Shown in pieces: positions 1-9,702 of a stretch of DNA of 64,000 nucleotides. Both the position numbers and the translations under genes were made by a program. Where the stretch lies: the NCBI GenBank assembly GCA_027008645.1, contig JALVEE010000267.1, forward strand, positions 1-64,000, given 5' to 3'. The stretch comes from Saprospiraceae bacterium. Its GTDB lineage: Bacteria; Bacteroidota; Bacteroidia; Chitinophagales; Saprospiraceae. Each line of letters opens with the position of its first letter. Positions within the stretch are counted from its first letter, which is position 1. A model generated the notes under the pieces. It did no database searches and was not told the origin of the DNA. It saw only the letters and a list, made by a program, of their open reading frames with translations.

Positions 1-585
1 AAAGGTATGCAAACAGCATTTGAATACTGGGGAAAAGGTGAAAATGATAAAGCAATTGCCACTTTCAACAGAATTGCTCAAGTAGAAAAAACAAATTGGA
101 TACCATATTACTATTCTGCTCAAGTCGGAATAACAAGCTCTTTTGGTGAGGAAGACAATACAAAAAGAGAGCTTTTGATGCAAAATGCATCTGTTGTAAT
201 TGATACATTGATGAAAATTGCACCTGATAACTCTGAAGTTTATACTTTGAAGGGTTTATTATTGACAGCTGAAGTCGCCTACAACCCAATGGTAAATGGA
301 GCTAAATTGTCCGGAAAGACGATTATGACCTATGAAAAAGCGATAGCACTCGACTCTACGAATCCTAGACCTTACTACCTAAAAGCACAATTTCAAATGG
401 GAGCAGCCAGATTTTTCAAACAAGATTTGAAACCATTTTGTCTTGAGGTAGAAAACTCTATTGAAAAGTTTGATAGCTTTCAAGTTAAAGCTAAGTATTT
501 TCCAAATTGGGGAAAAGAGCAAGCTCTCAGCATATTAAATAGTGACGATTGTTCGGTTAAAGAAGTGAAAAAACAAAATAAATAA
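1..585 (+). CDS. TPR-like protein, probably 5'-truncated by the window edge
   Basis: Open frame from the window start (K-G-M-Q...), helical repeat pattern (ALDSTNPRPYYLKAQFQMG); the ATG at 7 is probably internal. Confidence 0.6.
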   Translation, partial: KGMQTAFEYWGKGENDKAIATFNRIAQVEKTNWIPYYYSAQVGITSSFGEEDNTKRELLMQNASVVIDTLMKIAPDNSEVYTLKGLLLTAEVAYNPMVNGAKLSGKTIMTYEKAIALDSTNPRPYYLKAQFQMGAARFFKQDLKPFCLEVENSIEKFDSFQVKAKYFPNWGKEQALSILNSDDCSVKEVKKQNK

Positions 586-629
586 TTATATTCGTTTAAA
601 AAAATGAAATACAGCCAATAAAACAACTG

Positions 630-1667
630 ATGAGTAATATAAAAAATATAAAATTAAATCTCTTGAGAGAACTGATTATTGCGGTGGTAATAGGAGTTGT
701 TGTATTTATTTTTTTATATCTGTTTTTATGGATTGGCGTTGTCAATAAGAGCAATGTTATCCAGTATTTGAGTATATCCATTTTGTATTCTATCGCAGGA
801 TATGTACCCAATAAATATCTTGCTGTATATCTCAATTATAGGATTCCTTGGGAAAAACACCCCGGAAAAAGATTATTTTATGGGATTATTTGGGGGATTA
901 TTTTGACTATTATTACATTTCTATTTATTAATTATTTACAGGTTTGGTTTTATTTTGGTAAGAGTATTGGAGAATACTTTTCAGCAATGAGTTTTTCGCA
1001 ATTCAAATTACCAATTTATATATCATTAGTGATGTTTCTTTTCTTTTACTTGTTTTATTTTTACCGTGAAGTACAGAAATTGAAGCTTAAGGAAGCAAAA
1101 CTTCAAACTGAAAACGCCAAGGCAAAGTTCAATGCAATAAAGAACCAAATCGATCCTCATTTTTTATTTAATAATCTCAATGTTTTGTACTCTATCATCG
1201 ATGAAAACCCCAAGAATGCAAAGAAATTTGTAAAAAATCTATCATCTATTTACAGGTATATTTTGGAACACAAGGATGTTGATTTAATCTCTTTGGACAA
1301 TGAAATAGATTTTGCAAAAAGATATTTGGAGTTATTGAAATTTAGATTTGAAGATTCATTGAATTATACTATAAAAATAGAAAGAAGTAATGTGAAAATA
1401 GTTTCTTTAGCAACTCAGATTTTATTGGAAAATGCTATTAAGCACAATAAAATTACCGATGAAGAACCTTTGTTTATCAATATTTTTTCAGAGGATGACT
1501 ATTTGGTAATTGAAAACAATTATAACCCGATATACGGTAAAAAAAGCACTAAGACAGGCTTAAAAAGCATAAATGATCGGTGTAAATTTTTATTAAAAAA
1601 AGAAATCGAAATAATAAAAACAGAAAAGAAATACAAAATAAAAGTACCTATAACGTATAATATATAG
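630..1667 (+). CDS. LytS/YehU-type sensor histidine kinase (His_kinase family, membrane N-terminus)
   Basis: Four hydrophobic N-terminal segments, then NQIDPHFLFNNLNVLYSII motif and a HATPase-like tail. Confidence 0.9.
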   Translation: MSNIKNIKLNLLRELIIAVVIGVVVFIFLYLFLWIGVVNKSNVIQYLSISILYSIAGYVPNKYLAVYLNYRIPWEKHPGKRLFYGIIWGIILTIITFLFINYLQVWFYFGKSIGEYFSAMSFSQFKLPIYISLVMFLFFYLFYFYREVQKLKLKEAKLQTENAKAKFNAIKNQIDPHFLFNNLNVLYSIIDENPKNAKKFVKNLSSIYRYILEHKDVDLISLDNEIDFAKRYLELLKFRFEDSLNYTIKIERSNVKIVSLATQILLENAIKHNKITDEEPLFINIFSEDDYLVIENNYNPIYGKKSTKTGLKSINDRCKFLLKKEIEIIKTEKKYKIKVPITYNI

Positions 1668-1690
1668 AAATAACTAAATAAAAATGATTA

Positions 1691-1774
1691 GGTGTATTTT
1701 TTTTTCGTCTTGCGGGTAAGATTCTCCTTTAGGAGTTAGAGGCAGAGAGTGGAATAAACGAAAAAATGAAATAC
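1691..1774 (-). repeat. Palindromic intergenic element, copy A (reverse orientation relative to the 49274 and 52651 copies)
   Basis: Contains gattctcctttaggagttagaggca, the near reverse complement of tgcctctgactcctaaaggagaatc in the other copies; ends cgaaaaaatgaaatac. Confidence 0.8.
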
Positions 1775-1821
1775 TAAAATGATTTGAGAAAATATATGAA
1801 ATTGAGGATTAAATAACTACT

Positions 1822-2568
1822 ATGAGAGCTATTATTATAGAAGACGAAAAACCTGCTGCCAGAAGTTTGGCTAGAATACTGGATAACCAAGGGGTTAAAA
1901 TTGAGGCGATGCTACATTCTGTAGAAGACGCTATCAATTGGATTGCGGCAAATGAACAACCCGATTTAGGCTTTTTTGACATACGTCTGGGAGATGGTTT
2001 GTCTTTTGAAATATTTGATGCTTTGAATATCGATTTTCCGGTAGTTTTCACGACTGCATATGATGAATATGCGATAAAGGCTTTCAAAGTAAATAGTATC
2101 GACTATTTGTTAAAGCCAATAGATGAAGATGAATTGGAGGGAGCATTGGGGAAATATCACAAACTAAAAAAAAATAATAATCAAATTCAAAATTTCGATA
2201 AAATAGCCAAGTTATTAAGTCCAACCGACTATAAAAAACGTTTCACAATCAAAATCGGTAGAAAAATCAAGCTTATCAATTCAGGTGATATTGCGTGTTT
2301 TTACAGCAAAGATAAAGCAACTTATATCAAAACCAAGGATAATAAAACACATATGATTGACTATCCACTGGACAAACTTGTTAAAATGCTTGATCCTGAA
2401 TTATTTTTCAGAATAAGCAGACAATTTATTATCGAAGCGGATTCTATCGAGGAAATATATGCATACTCAAATAGTAGATTGGGTATAAAATTGAGTGGAA
2501 TTAATATCGACGATATAATAGTAAGTAGAGAAAAAGTAAAGTCATTTAAGGAATGGCTTGAAAAATAA
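1822..2568 (+). CDS. LytTR-family response regulator
   Basis: REC domain (IIIEDEKPAARSL, FFDIRLGDGLSFEIF, VVFTTAYDEYAIKAF, DYLLKPID) and LytTR DNA-binding domain. Confidence 0.93.
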   Translation: MRAIIIEDEKPAARSLARILDNQGVKIEAMLHSVEDAINWIAANEQPDLGFFDIRLGDGLSFEIFDALNIDFPVVFTTAYDEYAIKAFKVNSIDYLLKPIDEDELEGALGKYHKLKKNNNQIQNFDKIAKLLSPTDYKKRFTIKIGRKIKLINSGDIACFYSKDKATYIKTKDNKTHMIDYPLDKLVKMLDPELFFRISRQFIIEADSIEEIYAYSNSRLGIKLSGINIDDIIVSREKVKSFKEWLEK

Positions 2569-2586
2569 CAGGTGCATTAGGTGTAT

Positions 2587-3291
2587 TTAATTATTTTTCA
2601 AATCAAAAATAAATGTAAACTTTCCATATTGTATTTTTGGTGCAGAATAATCTGATTCAAACCGGTACATTAATATCATTTTAAGGGCTTTTACCAATAA
2701 ATCACGATCTGAAATTGTGCTTTTCTCTTTATTAATTGCAGCACCTATGACCTTTCCTTTTCTGTTTATTGCAATATTAATCGATATTTTCCCATCCATT
2801 TCAGCTATTTTCTTTATTGGAGCGTGATATATTACTTTTCTTCCAAAAACACCCTCTCCATCAAAATCCAAAGAACCCAAAGCAGCACCTGTTAACATTT
2901 GCCCCTCATCGCTATCTCCTGCGGTATCGGAACTTTCATTTTTATCCTCATCTGAGATGTTTTTTGACACTTTTGTTTTTGTGTTATCCACTACAACTTC
3001 GCTTTCAGCTTCTTCAAGTGGCTCCACCTTTATAGTTTTATCTTCAATAGCTCTGGCAGTAGGCTTTTCTTTGGGAAGTTTCTCGAGAGTCTTCTTGGTT
3101 GATCCCATACCTGATGATTTACTGGTATTGGTAAATTGAATTTCAATAAAATTTGTTTGCTCCATTTCAACTGCCTTATTTATACTTTTAACAGTATAAA
3201 AAGTGGTCATTGCCGCAACGATAAGCGATAAGTGAAATAATACAGAAAATCCTAAAATTCTTTTTCTCAATAAAACTTCCTTCGTTTTCAT
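2587..3291 (-). CDS. TonB-like energy transducer protein
   Basis: Single N-terminal TM, charged linker, C-terminal TonB-like fold (GKISINIAINRKGKVIGAAINKEKST). Confidence 0.7.
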   Translation of the reverse strand: MKTKEVLLRKRILGFSVLFHLSLIVAAMTTFYTVKSINKAVEMEQTNFIEIQFTNTSKSSGMGSTKKTLEKLPKEKPTARAIEDKTIKVEPLEEAESEVVVDNTKTKVSKNISDEDKNESSDTAGDSDEGQMLTGAALGSLDFDGEGVFGRKVIYHAPIKKIAEMDGKISINIAINRKGKVIGAAINKEKSTISDRDLLVKALKMILMYRFESDYSAPKIQYGKFTFIFDLKNN

Positions 3292-3518
3292 AATTACTTT
3301 TTTTTATTTTGATAATAATTGATGTGCCACGCAAAAAATGACTAGATTTATGCACTTATTTCTTTGTTTGACGTCTAACATTCGATTATGTTAAATCAAT
3401 TTGTATTAAGGTTTTCATAAAGTTTTTAGAAAAATTGTTAATATTTGTTAATATTTTTCTACTTTTATAGAATCACTTTGGTTTTTGGAGTGATAAGTTT
3501 AAAAAATGGCTATTAAAT

Positions 3519-4058
3519 TTGGATTGGGTAAAAGAAATAAAAGAAAACGAAAACAGGGCGTTAAAACTTTTGTATAAAACTTACCGGACAGATGTTTTTT
3601 CGTGGTTAAAAAAAACTTATAGTCTTGACTATGAAACCAGTGCTGATATTTTCCAACAAGCTGTTATAATAATTTATGATAAGGTCATTCAAAATAGACT
3701 GTCAGAAGAGACAGACAATGTTAAGTCATATCTTTATGGAATTTGTAAAAACAAAGCATTGGAACATATAAAATATATTAAAAAAGAGCATGATAAAAAA
3801 CAGAATTATTTGACCGGTTCTATAGTAGAAAATAAAGACCAAGAAAGTGATTTTAAACAAAAAAATATTAAAATCATTCAAAAAATTTTAGAAAAAATCG
3901 GACATCCTTGTAAAGAGATTTTGGAATTATTTTATTACAAATCATGGGATTTTGAGGAAATTTGTGAGAAAATGGGCTATAAAAACACAAATACAACAAA
4001 AAATTTAAAATATAGGTGCTTAAAAAGGTTACGATTACTGTTTTTTGACCATGTATAA
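3519..4058 (+). CDS. ECF-type RNA polymerase sigma factor
   Basis: Region 2 (ALKLLYKTYRTDVFSWLKKTYSLDYETSADIFQQAVIIIYDK) and region 4 (CKEILELFYYKSWDFEEICEKMGYKNTNTTKNLKYRCLKRL); TTG start, no in-frame ATG. Confidence 0.87.
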   Translation: MDWVKEIKENENRALKLLYKTYRTDVFSWLKKTYSLDYETSADIFQQAVIIIYDKVIQNRLSEETDNVKSYLYGICKNKALEHIKYIKKEHDKKQNYLTGSIVENKDQESDFKQKNIKIIQKILEKIGHPCKEILELFYYKSWDFEEICEKMGYKNTNTTKNLKYRCLKRLRLLFFDHV

Positions 4059-4106
4059 GTAGAAAGAGTTATCGGATGCCGGAAAATATTTTTTCCGGTT
4101 AAAAAA

Positions 4107-4847
4107 ATGGCAAAAAAAATTGATATGACAAATGAAAGGATTGATATAGATCATATAGACCGTTATCTACAAAACGAGTTAGATAACAAAGAGAAAACTT
4201 TATTTGAAGAACGATTGAAAAACGATGCCGAATTTAATGAATTGTTTTTATTTTTGAAAACACTAAAGGAGAGTGTCAGGTATAGTGTTTTAAAAGAAAA
4301 AGCCGATCTACTAAAGGAATACGAATCATATATCCAAAATAATAAGCCAGGTAAAAACGGTAAGTTGAAAATATTATATTTTGCAGTTTCTGTAGCAGCA
4401 ATATTTCTAATACTTATATTTTTTGTTCCGGATATGATGAATTTCAAAAACAAAAACCAACCCATTTCACAATACTTTGAAGCCTATCCAGCACATGTTT
4501 TAAAAAGAAGCAGCAAACAAGATATATCAAAATTAAAACAAAAAGCATATGCCTATTACGGCATAGCAGATTATAAAAAGGCGTCTTCGCTCTTAGCTGA
4601 ATTATGTGATTCCGGCGATAAGGAAAGTTGCTTCTATACAGGTGTGGCATTACTCGGTTCAGGAAATCCCTCTAAAGCTTTGGTGTTTTTTGAGATAGAA
4701 AATTTACCATTTGATAAATCGACTATATTTTGGTACAGAGGATTATGCTATTGGGAGTTGGGTAAAAAACAAAAAGCAAAAAGCATTTGGAAGAATATTG
4801 ACAAAACCAGTCCTTATTTTAATAAAGTGAATAAAATTAATAAATGA
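4107..4847 (+). CDS. Anti-sigma-factor-like membrane protein with C-terminal TPR-like region
   Basis: N-terminal helical IDRYLQNELDNKEKTLFEERLKNDAEF segment, single TM (ILYFAVSVAAIFLILIFFV), TPR-like ectodomain; directly downstream of the sigma factor. Confidence 0.65.
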   Translation: MAKKIDMTNERIDIDHIDRYLQNELDNKEKTLFEERLKNDAEFNELFLFLKTLKESVRYSVLKEKADLLKEYESYIQNNKPGKNGKLKILYFAVSVAAIFLILIFFVPDMMNFKNKNQPISQYFEAYPAHVLKRSSKQDISKLKQKAYAYYGIADYKKASSLLAELCDSGDKESCFYTGVALLGSGNPSKALVFFEIENLPFDKSTIFWYRGLCYWELGKKQKAKSIWKNIDKTSPYFNKVNKINK

Positions 4848-4851
4848 TACT

Positions 4852-5391
4852 ATGATAGAAAATAAAAGTAAATGTAAACCCGGTACACCGGCTATTTCCT
4901 CTCAAATAGTCAGCTGTATAATCAAGCAAAAAGCACTAAATAATAATTTTGGTATAGTCACGATTAACGGCACTGATGTTGCGTATTTTAATTATAATAA
5001 TATTTATTCTTACAATGTAGGAGATTCCGTATTTTGCTTTGCTTCGGATAATGCAGGAATAGATATTTTCATCTCGGGAAATCTTATTCCATATCCTGCC
5101 GGAATAAATAAAATAGCGTACAATTTGCATACTCCGAAAAAATCATTGGCTGTTTACGGAGGTCCTCGGAAAGGAACTAAAAAGGATTTACCACCGGAAA
5201 TACCGGAAGAAGGGAGTAATTCCAACGGTTTGGTCTATATTTTCAATGACTGTGGAGAAACGGCTGTTATGAATGAAAATCCCAATATGGCAAATACATG
5301 GGACAGGGGTGAATTAGTTGTGGTAGGTGCACACAAAAACTTTGTATTATATGATTACGTAGGACCAACGGCGGGTTCTTGGCAACCATAA
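4852..5391 (+). CDS. Hypothetical protein of 179 aa, no recognised domain
   Basis: Starts 4 nt after the preceding stop; no signal peptide; coding-like composition. Confidence 0.7.
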   Translation: MIENKSKCKPGTPAISSQIVSCIIKQKALNNNFGIVTINGTDVAYFNYNNIYSYNVGDSVFCFASDNAGIDIFISGNLIPYPAGINKIAYNLHTPKKSLAVYGGPRKGTKKDLPPEIPEEGSNSNGLVYIFNDCGETAVMNENPNMANTWDRGELVVVGAHKNFVLYDYVGPTAGSWQP

Positions 5392-5397
5392 TAAAGT

Positions 5398-8175
5398 TTA
5401 CTTATAGAGAACAAGACTACCGATATATGATCTTTTCTGATTGTTGTTTCTAATAGTTTCCAAATATGACAATTTAGCTTTTCTCAATGCCTTGGAATAA
5501 TGTATGAAATTCTCATTTCTAATAGTTTGATAAAAAGAATCAATTATGCTTTTTGATGCTTCATCATCCAAATCCCACAAAGAAGATATGACTTTTTGAG
5601 CTCCACCGGCATAAAATGATTTTGCTATACTATACATAGATTCCTGATTATAGGCTTTCCCTCTTGCAGATTGGCAACTGCTTAGTACCATTAGATCCGG
5701 ATTAATATCGTGATTCATCAATTCGTAAGGATATAAGGGAGATATTTTCTTACCATCTCTAAAGTAGATGCAACTTCTGAACCTGGAGTTTTCATCCGCT
5801 TTACCGTGTAGTGCCAAATGAATTATCGAATAGTCTTTTGCATAGTCAAAAAAATTATTCTTTGTTGACTCCATACCTGAAAAAACCATGCATTTATCTT
5901 TAAACATTTTTTTTATGCCCTGTACTTCCCTGAAACCACCCGGTAATTCAGTAAGACTGTCGATGTCCCAATCTGAAATGGTTTTGCTATCGGAGTATGA
6001 GAAAGCTAAAACCGTATTGGTCTTTTCTTTTACACCGGAATATAAAAGAAGATTTCTAATAGAAAAAGAATATGAAACATCAAAATCTTCAATAAGCATT
6101 TTATTGCTTCTCATATCGGTTACCAATAATTCAAATGGTATATTATATAAATTTCTATCCGGAATTATAAGTAAGGAATTTGTATTTTGTTTTTTGAAAT
6201 CATCATTAACAAAAAACAACAATTTGTCATACAAATATGCAAGTTTTAGGTTTAAAATAGAATCCTTGGAACTAAATCCCGAAAGCATCTGATATGTAGA
6301 ATCGGTTTGTTTCAATACATTTGATACATTATCAATGGAATAGATTTTTGACAAATTACCATCAGAGACAAATACATATCCTTTATCGGTATCAAAATCA
6401 CCAAATGGGAAAAAATAATCAACTAAAATTTGATTGTTTAAACGGCAATACTCTTCGATTTCTCCCAATGTATTTGTATTGGATAATCCTGTTTGTAATG
6501 GAAGTTTATAATTTTCCAATCGCTTTAATTCTCTATTCAATAATGCGTTGATAGAGTCTGATTTAGTCTTTTTTTCGTTAAGTTTAAATCTTATTTTCTC
6601 TATTTTTTGTTTCAATTCTTTTAATTCGCTATTAAAACTATTATAAGCCATCCTTTCTTTCAATAGAGTCATCCCTTTGTATTTACTAAGGATATCTATC
6701 GCCATAGTGAAATATTTTTTATCCCTTGTTTTATTGTACAAAGTATAGCAAAAATCAAAATAATGATAATAATACAAATCAAGGCTTTGTTGATTGATCA
6801 ATGTGACATCTTGATCGACGGAATTATAAAAACCGGAAATCAGACTATCTACCAAAGCGTATTTTTCGAGGGCGTATTTATGGGAAACCAAAATATTTTC
6901 CACTTTTGCCTTATCTGAATAAATAAAGGCAATATTGGATAAATATTTTATCAATACCGGATCGCTGTAAAATGCATTCAAATCACTATTATTATCTTTT
7001 AAAAGGGCTTGGATACAACGATTACCATAATAGATAGCTTTATCATAATTTCCTTCTACTCTTAATTTATCGCTGTACAGATAACATGTTTCAGCAAGGT
7101 GATAATAATTAGGATTTTTAGTAGAATTATATATATCAAATGCTTTTTTAAAAAATCTATCTGCTTTATCAAATTCATCGGATTCTAAAGATAAAATACC
7201 TTTTAGTTTGTACGAGAGAGCTTTTGTATCATTATCGTCTTTAGACAGGGACAAAAGTTTATTTATATATCGATTAGCCTGTTTTATACTGTCCAATTGT
7301 GTTAAGGCATTGATAATACCGATATAGAAATTTTTCATATAATAAGCTGATATATTTATTTGCTCTCCCAATTCAATTGCTTTTCTTGAATAATTTACAG
7401 ACCTATTATATTTTTCGTATTCGTAAAGCACATTTGATTTAAGATCATAAGCCAAAGCTATACTTAATTTATTTTTAATCTCATTTGTCATAATATTCAG
7501 AGCCATATCAAGGTATGTCAAACTCAATTGATACTTGTGCAATCTCCTGTAAATAGTGGCTTGAGTATAATAATTCTTATATTTTAATTTACTAAAAACA
7601 GAGTCTTTTGTAAATAATTTTTCCTGCTTTTCCAAATAGTATTTTGCAGAATCAAGACAACCACCATAGTATGTACATGCTATTCCAATGTCGCTCAATG
7701 CTTTTACTCTTTCAAAGCAATCACCATTTCTTAAAGATTCATCATTAAAGGCAATCTTTTTGAGATAAAAAATGCAGGAATCTAACGATCCTTTTTCTAA
7801 GAAAAAATTAGATTTTTTGTTATAAAAATCCATTTTGAGTGATATATCAATATCCTTATTGGAAGACAATATTGAGTCATTTAGAGAAATATAATGCAAA
7901 ATACTATCATAATCAAATTTATACTTGTATTGTTCCAACATCAAATTAGATAAAAACACTCTTTCTTCCGTATTAAAACCGGAATCAAAATATATAGAAT
8001 TTAGTTCGGAATAATCATGTTTATTTACCAATGAATCAATTTTCACCAAAGTAGTATCTTCCGGTTTATATATACAATTTGCAATACGATTCACTCTCTT
8101 AGCCTTTTGTTTGCCGGGTTTTGAACACGATAAAGCGAATAGTAAAGTTAATAATATAAAAAATCTAAAAGGCAT
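5398..8175 (-). CDS. TPR-CHAT domain protein (caspase-like peptidase) with lipoprotein-type signal
   Basis: N-terminus MPFRFFILLTLLFALSCSKPG (lipobox-like LFALSC); TPR-like helical repeats; CHAT motifs HLALHG (His codon 5806-5808) and LMVLSSCQSARG (Cys codon 5674-5676). Confidence 0.9.
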   Translation of the reverse strand: MPFRFFILLTLLFALSCSKPGKQKAKRVNRIANCIYKPEDTTLVKIDSLVNKHDYSELNSIYFDSGFNTEERVFLSNLMLEQYKYKFDYDSILHYISLNDSILSSNKDIDISLKMDFYNKKSNFFLEKGSLDSCIFYLKKIAFNDESLRNGDCFERVKALSDIGIACTYYGGCLDSAKYYLEKQEKLFTKDSVFSKLKYKNYYTQATIYRRLHKYQLSLTYLDMALNIMTNEIKNKLSIALAYDLKSNVLYEYEKYNRSVNYSRKAIELGEQINISAYYMKNFYIGIINALTQLDSIKQANRYINKLLSLSKDDNDTKALSYKLKGILSLESDEFDKADRFFKKAFDIYNSTKNPNYYHLAETCYLYSDKLRVEGNYDKAIYYGNRCIQALLKDNNSDLNAFYSDPVLIKYLSNIAFIYSDKAKVENILVSHKYALEKYALVDSLISGFYNSVDQDVTLINQQSLDLYYYHYFDFCYTLYNKTRDKKYFTMAIDILSKYKGMTLLKERMAYNSFNSELKELKQKIEKIRFKLNEKKTKSDSINALLNRELKRLENYKLPLQTGLSNTNTLGEIEEYCRLNNQILVDYFFPFGDFDTDKGYVFVSDGNLSKIYSIDNVSNVLKQTDSTYQMLSGFSSKDSILNLKLAYLYDKLLFFVNDDFKKQNTNSLLIIPDRNLYNIPFELLVTDMRSNKMLIEDFDVSYSFSIRNLLLYSGVKEKTNTVLAFSYSDSKTISDWDIDSLTELPGGFREVQGIKKMFKDKCMVFSGMESTKNNFFDYAKDYSIIHLALHGKADENSRFRSCIYFRDGKKISPLYPYELMNHDINPDLMVLSSCQSARGKAYNQESMYSIAKSFYAGGAQKVISSLWDLDDEASKSIIDSFYQTIRNENFIHYSKALRKAKLSYLETIRNNNQKRSYIGSLVLYK

Positions 8176-8304
8176 TGGTCAAGTTTATTTTGGGTCGTGT
8201 TTTTATTAGTGCTCTGCGAAATAAAATTAACCTGCAAATTACGATATATTAGCCGGATTTAAAAAGAAATGCATTTAATTATAAGTTAATATTCGCAATG
8301 ATTT

Positions 8305-8312
8305 TATCTTTG
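8305..8312 (+). promoter_or_regulatory. Bacteroidota -7 box TATCTTTG
   Basis: Matches TAnnTTTG, 24 nt upstream of the GTG start at 8337. Confidence 0.5.
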
Positions 8313-8336
8313 TGTCTTGAAAAATAATAAAATAAA

Positions 8337-9068
8337 GTGAGAATAATACAGATAACAGATCTTCATATCCACCATGTAGATGAAGTTGTAAATGGCGTAA
8401 ATACCAAAAACAATTTTATCAACATATTGAAAATAGTGGCCAAAATGGACTACGATTTATTGGTTATTACCGGTGATCTAAGCTTTTTTGACGGAAATGA
8501 ACAGGTGTATTTTTGGATAAAACAACAGTTGGAAAAGTATAATATAAATAATTATCATGTAATCGGAGGTAATCATGACAATGCCGCCATAATGGCTGAA
8601 GTATTTGAAAAAAAACAAAATTTATATAATGATGAATTGTATTACTTCATAGAACCCAATATTGTATTCTTAGATACTATAAAGGGATATTGTAGCGATA
8701 AGCAAATGGATTGGTTTAAAGCTAAAATAAAAGGGATAAAAGGTATTGATCCTGTTGTTTTTATGCATCATCCTCCATTCAAATCAGGTGTTCCACATAT
8801 GGATAGTAAGTATGCATTTCAACAGCCGGAAGAATTCGAAAATATTTGTAAACTGAATTCAAAAAAAATATTTGTTTTCTGCGGACATTATCACAATGAG
8901 ATTTCAATTGTCAAGGACAAAATAAATATGTTTATTACACCATCAGCATATGTACAAATAGATATGTTCAATGAAGAATTTGAAGTTTACCACACTGTTC
9001 CTGCTTTTAGAATCATTGATATTGATGATTCACAACTAAAAACAACCGTCAGATATGTTTTTGATTAA
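8337..9068 (+). CDS. Calcineurin-like metallophosphoesterase (CpdA-like)
   Basis: ITDLHIHH, VITGDLSFFDG, GGNHDN, MHHPP, CGHYHNE metallophosphoesterase motifs; GTG start. Confidence 0.9.
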   Translation: MRIIQITDLHIHHVDEVVNGVNTKNNFINILKIVAKMDYDLLVITGDLSFFDGNEQVYFWIKQQLEKYNINNYHVIGGNHDNAAIMAEVFEKKQNLYNDELYYFIEPNIVFLDTIKGYCSDKQMDWFKAKIKGIKGIDPVVFMHHPPFKSGVPHMDSKYAFQQPEEFENICKLNSKKIFVFCGHYHNEISIVKDKINMFITPSAYVQIDMFNEEFEVYHTVPAFRIIDIDDSQLKTTVRYVFD

Positions 9069-9684
9069 AGATATAATTATTAGCGACTCTCTTTTTGAGG
9101 AATATTTTCAATGCGACATGGAAAAATGCAAGGGAGCTTGCTGTTGGGAGGGAGATTATGGAGCACCAATGACACATGGCGAAATAAGGGAAATAGAGAA
9201 GATTTTGGACAAAGTTTTACCGCTTTTACCCGGGAAACACCGGGAAAAAATCAATAGTGAAGGATTCTCCAAATACTATGAAATACCCAAAGATGTGACT
9301 CTCCAAAGTGGTAGAGGTGGTACAGGCGGAGTAGAAAAAGATTTTATCGGTACCAATTTAATGGAAGACGGTTCTTGTGTTTTTTTAGTAAAAAACAATG
9401 AGGGAATTGGGCTTTGTGCTCTTGAAACTCTGTATAGACAAGGTAAAACAGATTGGAAAAAGCCAATTTCCTGTGAATTATTCCCTGTCAGAGTAAACAA
9501 AAGTGAAATACAAGGATTTGAAGCTCTCAACTATTATGAATGGGATTTGTGCAACCAAGCTTGTGGATTGGGCAAAAAGAATAAAATGCCTGTATTTAAG
9601 TTTGTAAAAAACGCAATCATCAGGAAGTATGGTGAGGACTTTTATCACGAAATGGAGATTGCTTTTGAAGAGAGCAAAAAATAA
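9055..9684 (+). CDS. DUF3109 family protein
   Basis: Cys-rich N-terminus (FQCDMEKCKGACCWEGDYGAPMT) typical of the family. Confidence 0.85.
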   Translation: MFLIKDIIISDSLFEEYFQCDMEKCKGACCWEGDYGAPMTHGEIREIEKILDKVLPLLPGKHREKINSEGFSKYYEIPKDVTLQSGRGGTGGVEKDFIGTNLMEDGSCVFLVKNNEGIGLCALETLYRQGKTDWKKPISCELFPVRVNKSEIQGFEALNYYEWDLCNQACGLGKKNKMPVFKFVKNAIIRKYGEDFYHEMEIAFEESKK

Positions 9685-9702
9685 AAGTGCTATTCAATCC
9701 GG

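Noticed and set aside
3506-3577. 23-codon ORF (MAIKFGLGKRNKRKRKQGVKTFV) overlapping the sigma factor start
   Set aside because: Could be a leader peptide, but its length is expected by chance and it is out of frame with the strong ECF coding frame.
3519-8175. Type III-E CRISPR-like (Csx29/Csx30/RpoE) system
   Set aside because: Only the TPR-CHAT plus ECF sigma analogy holds; there is no gRAMP/Cas gene, no repeat-spacer array, and the CHAT protein here looks like a lipoprotein.
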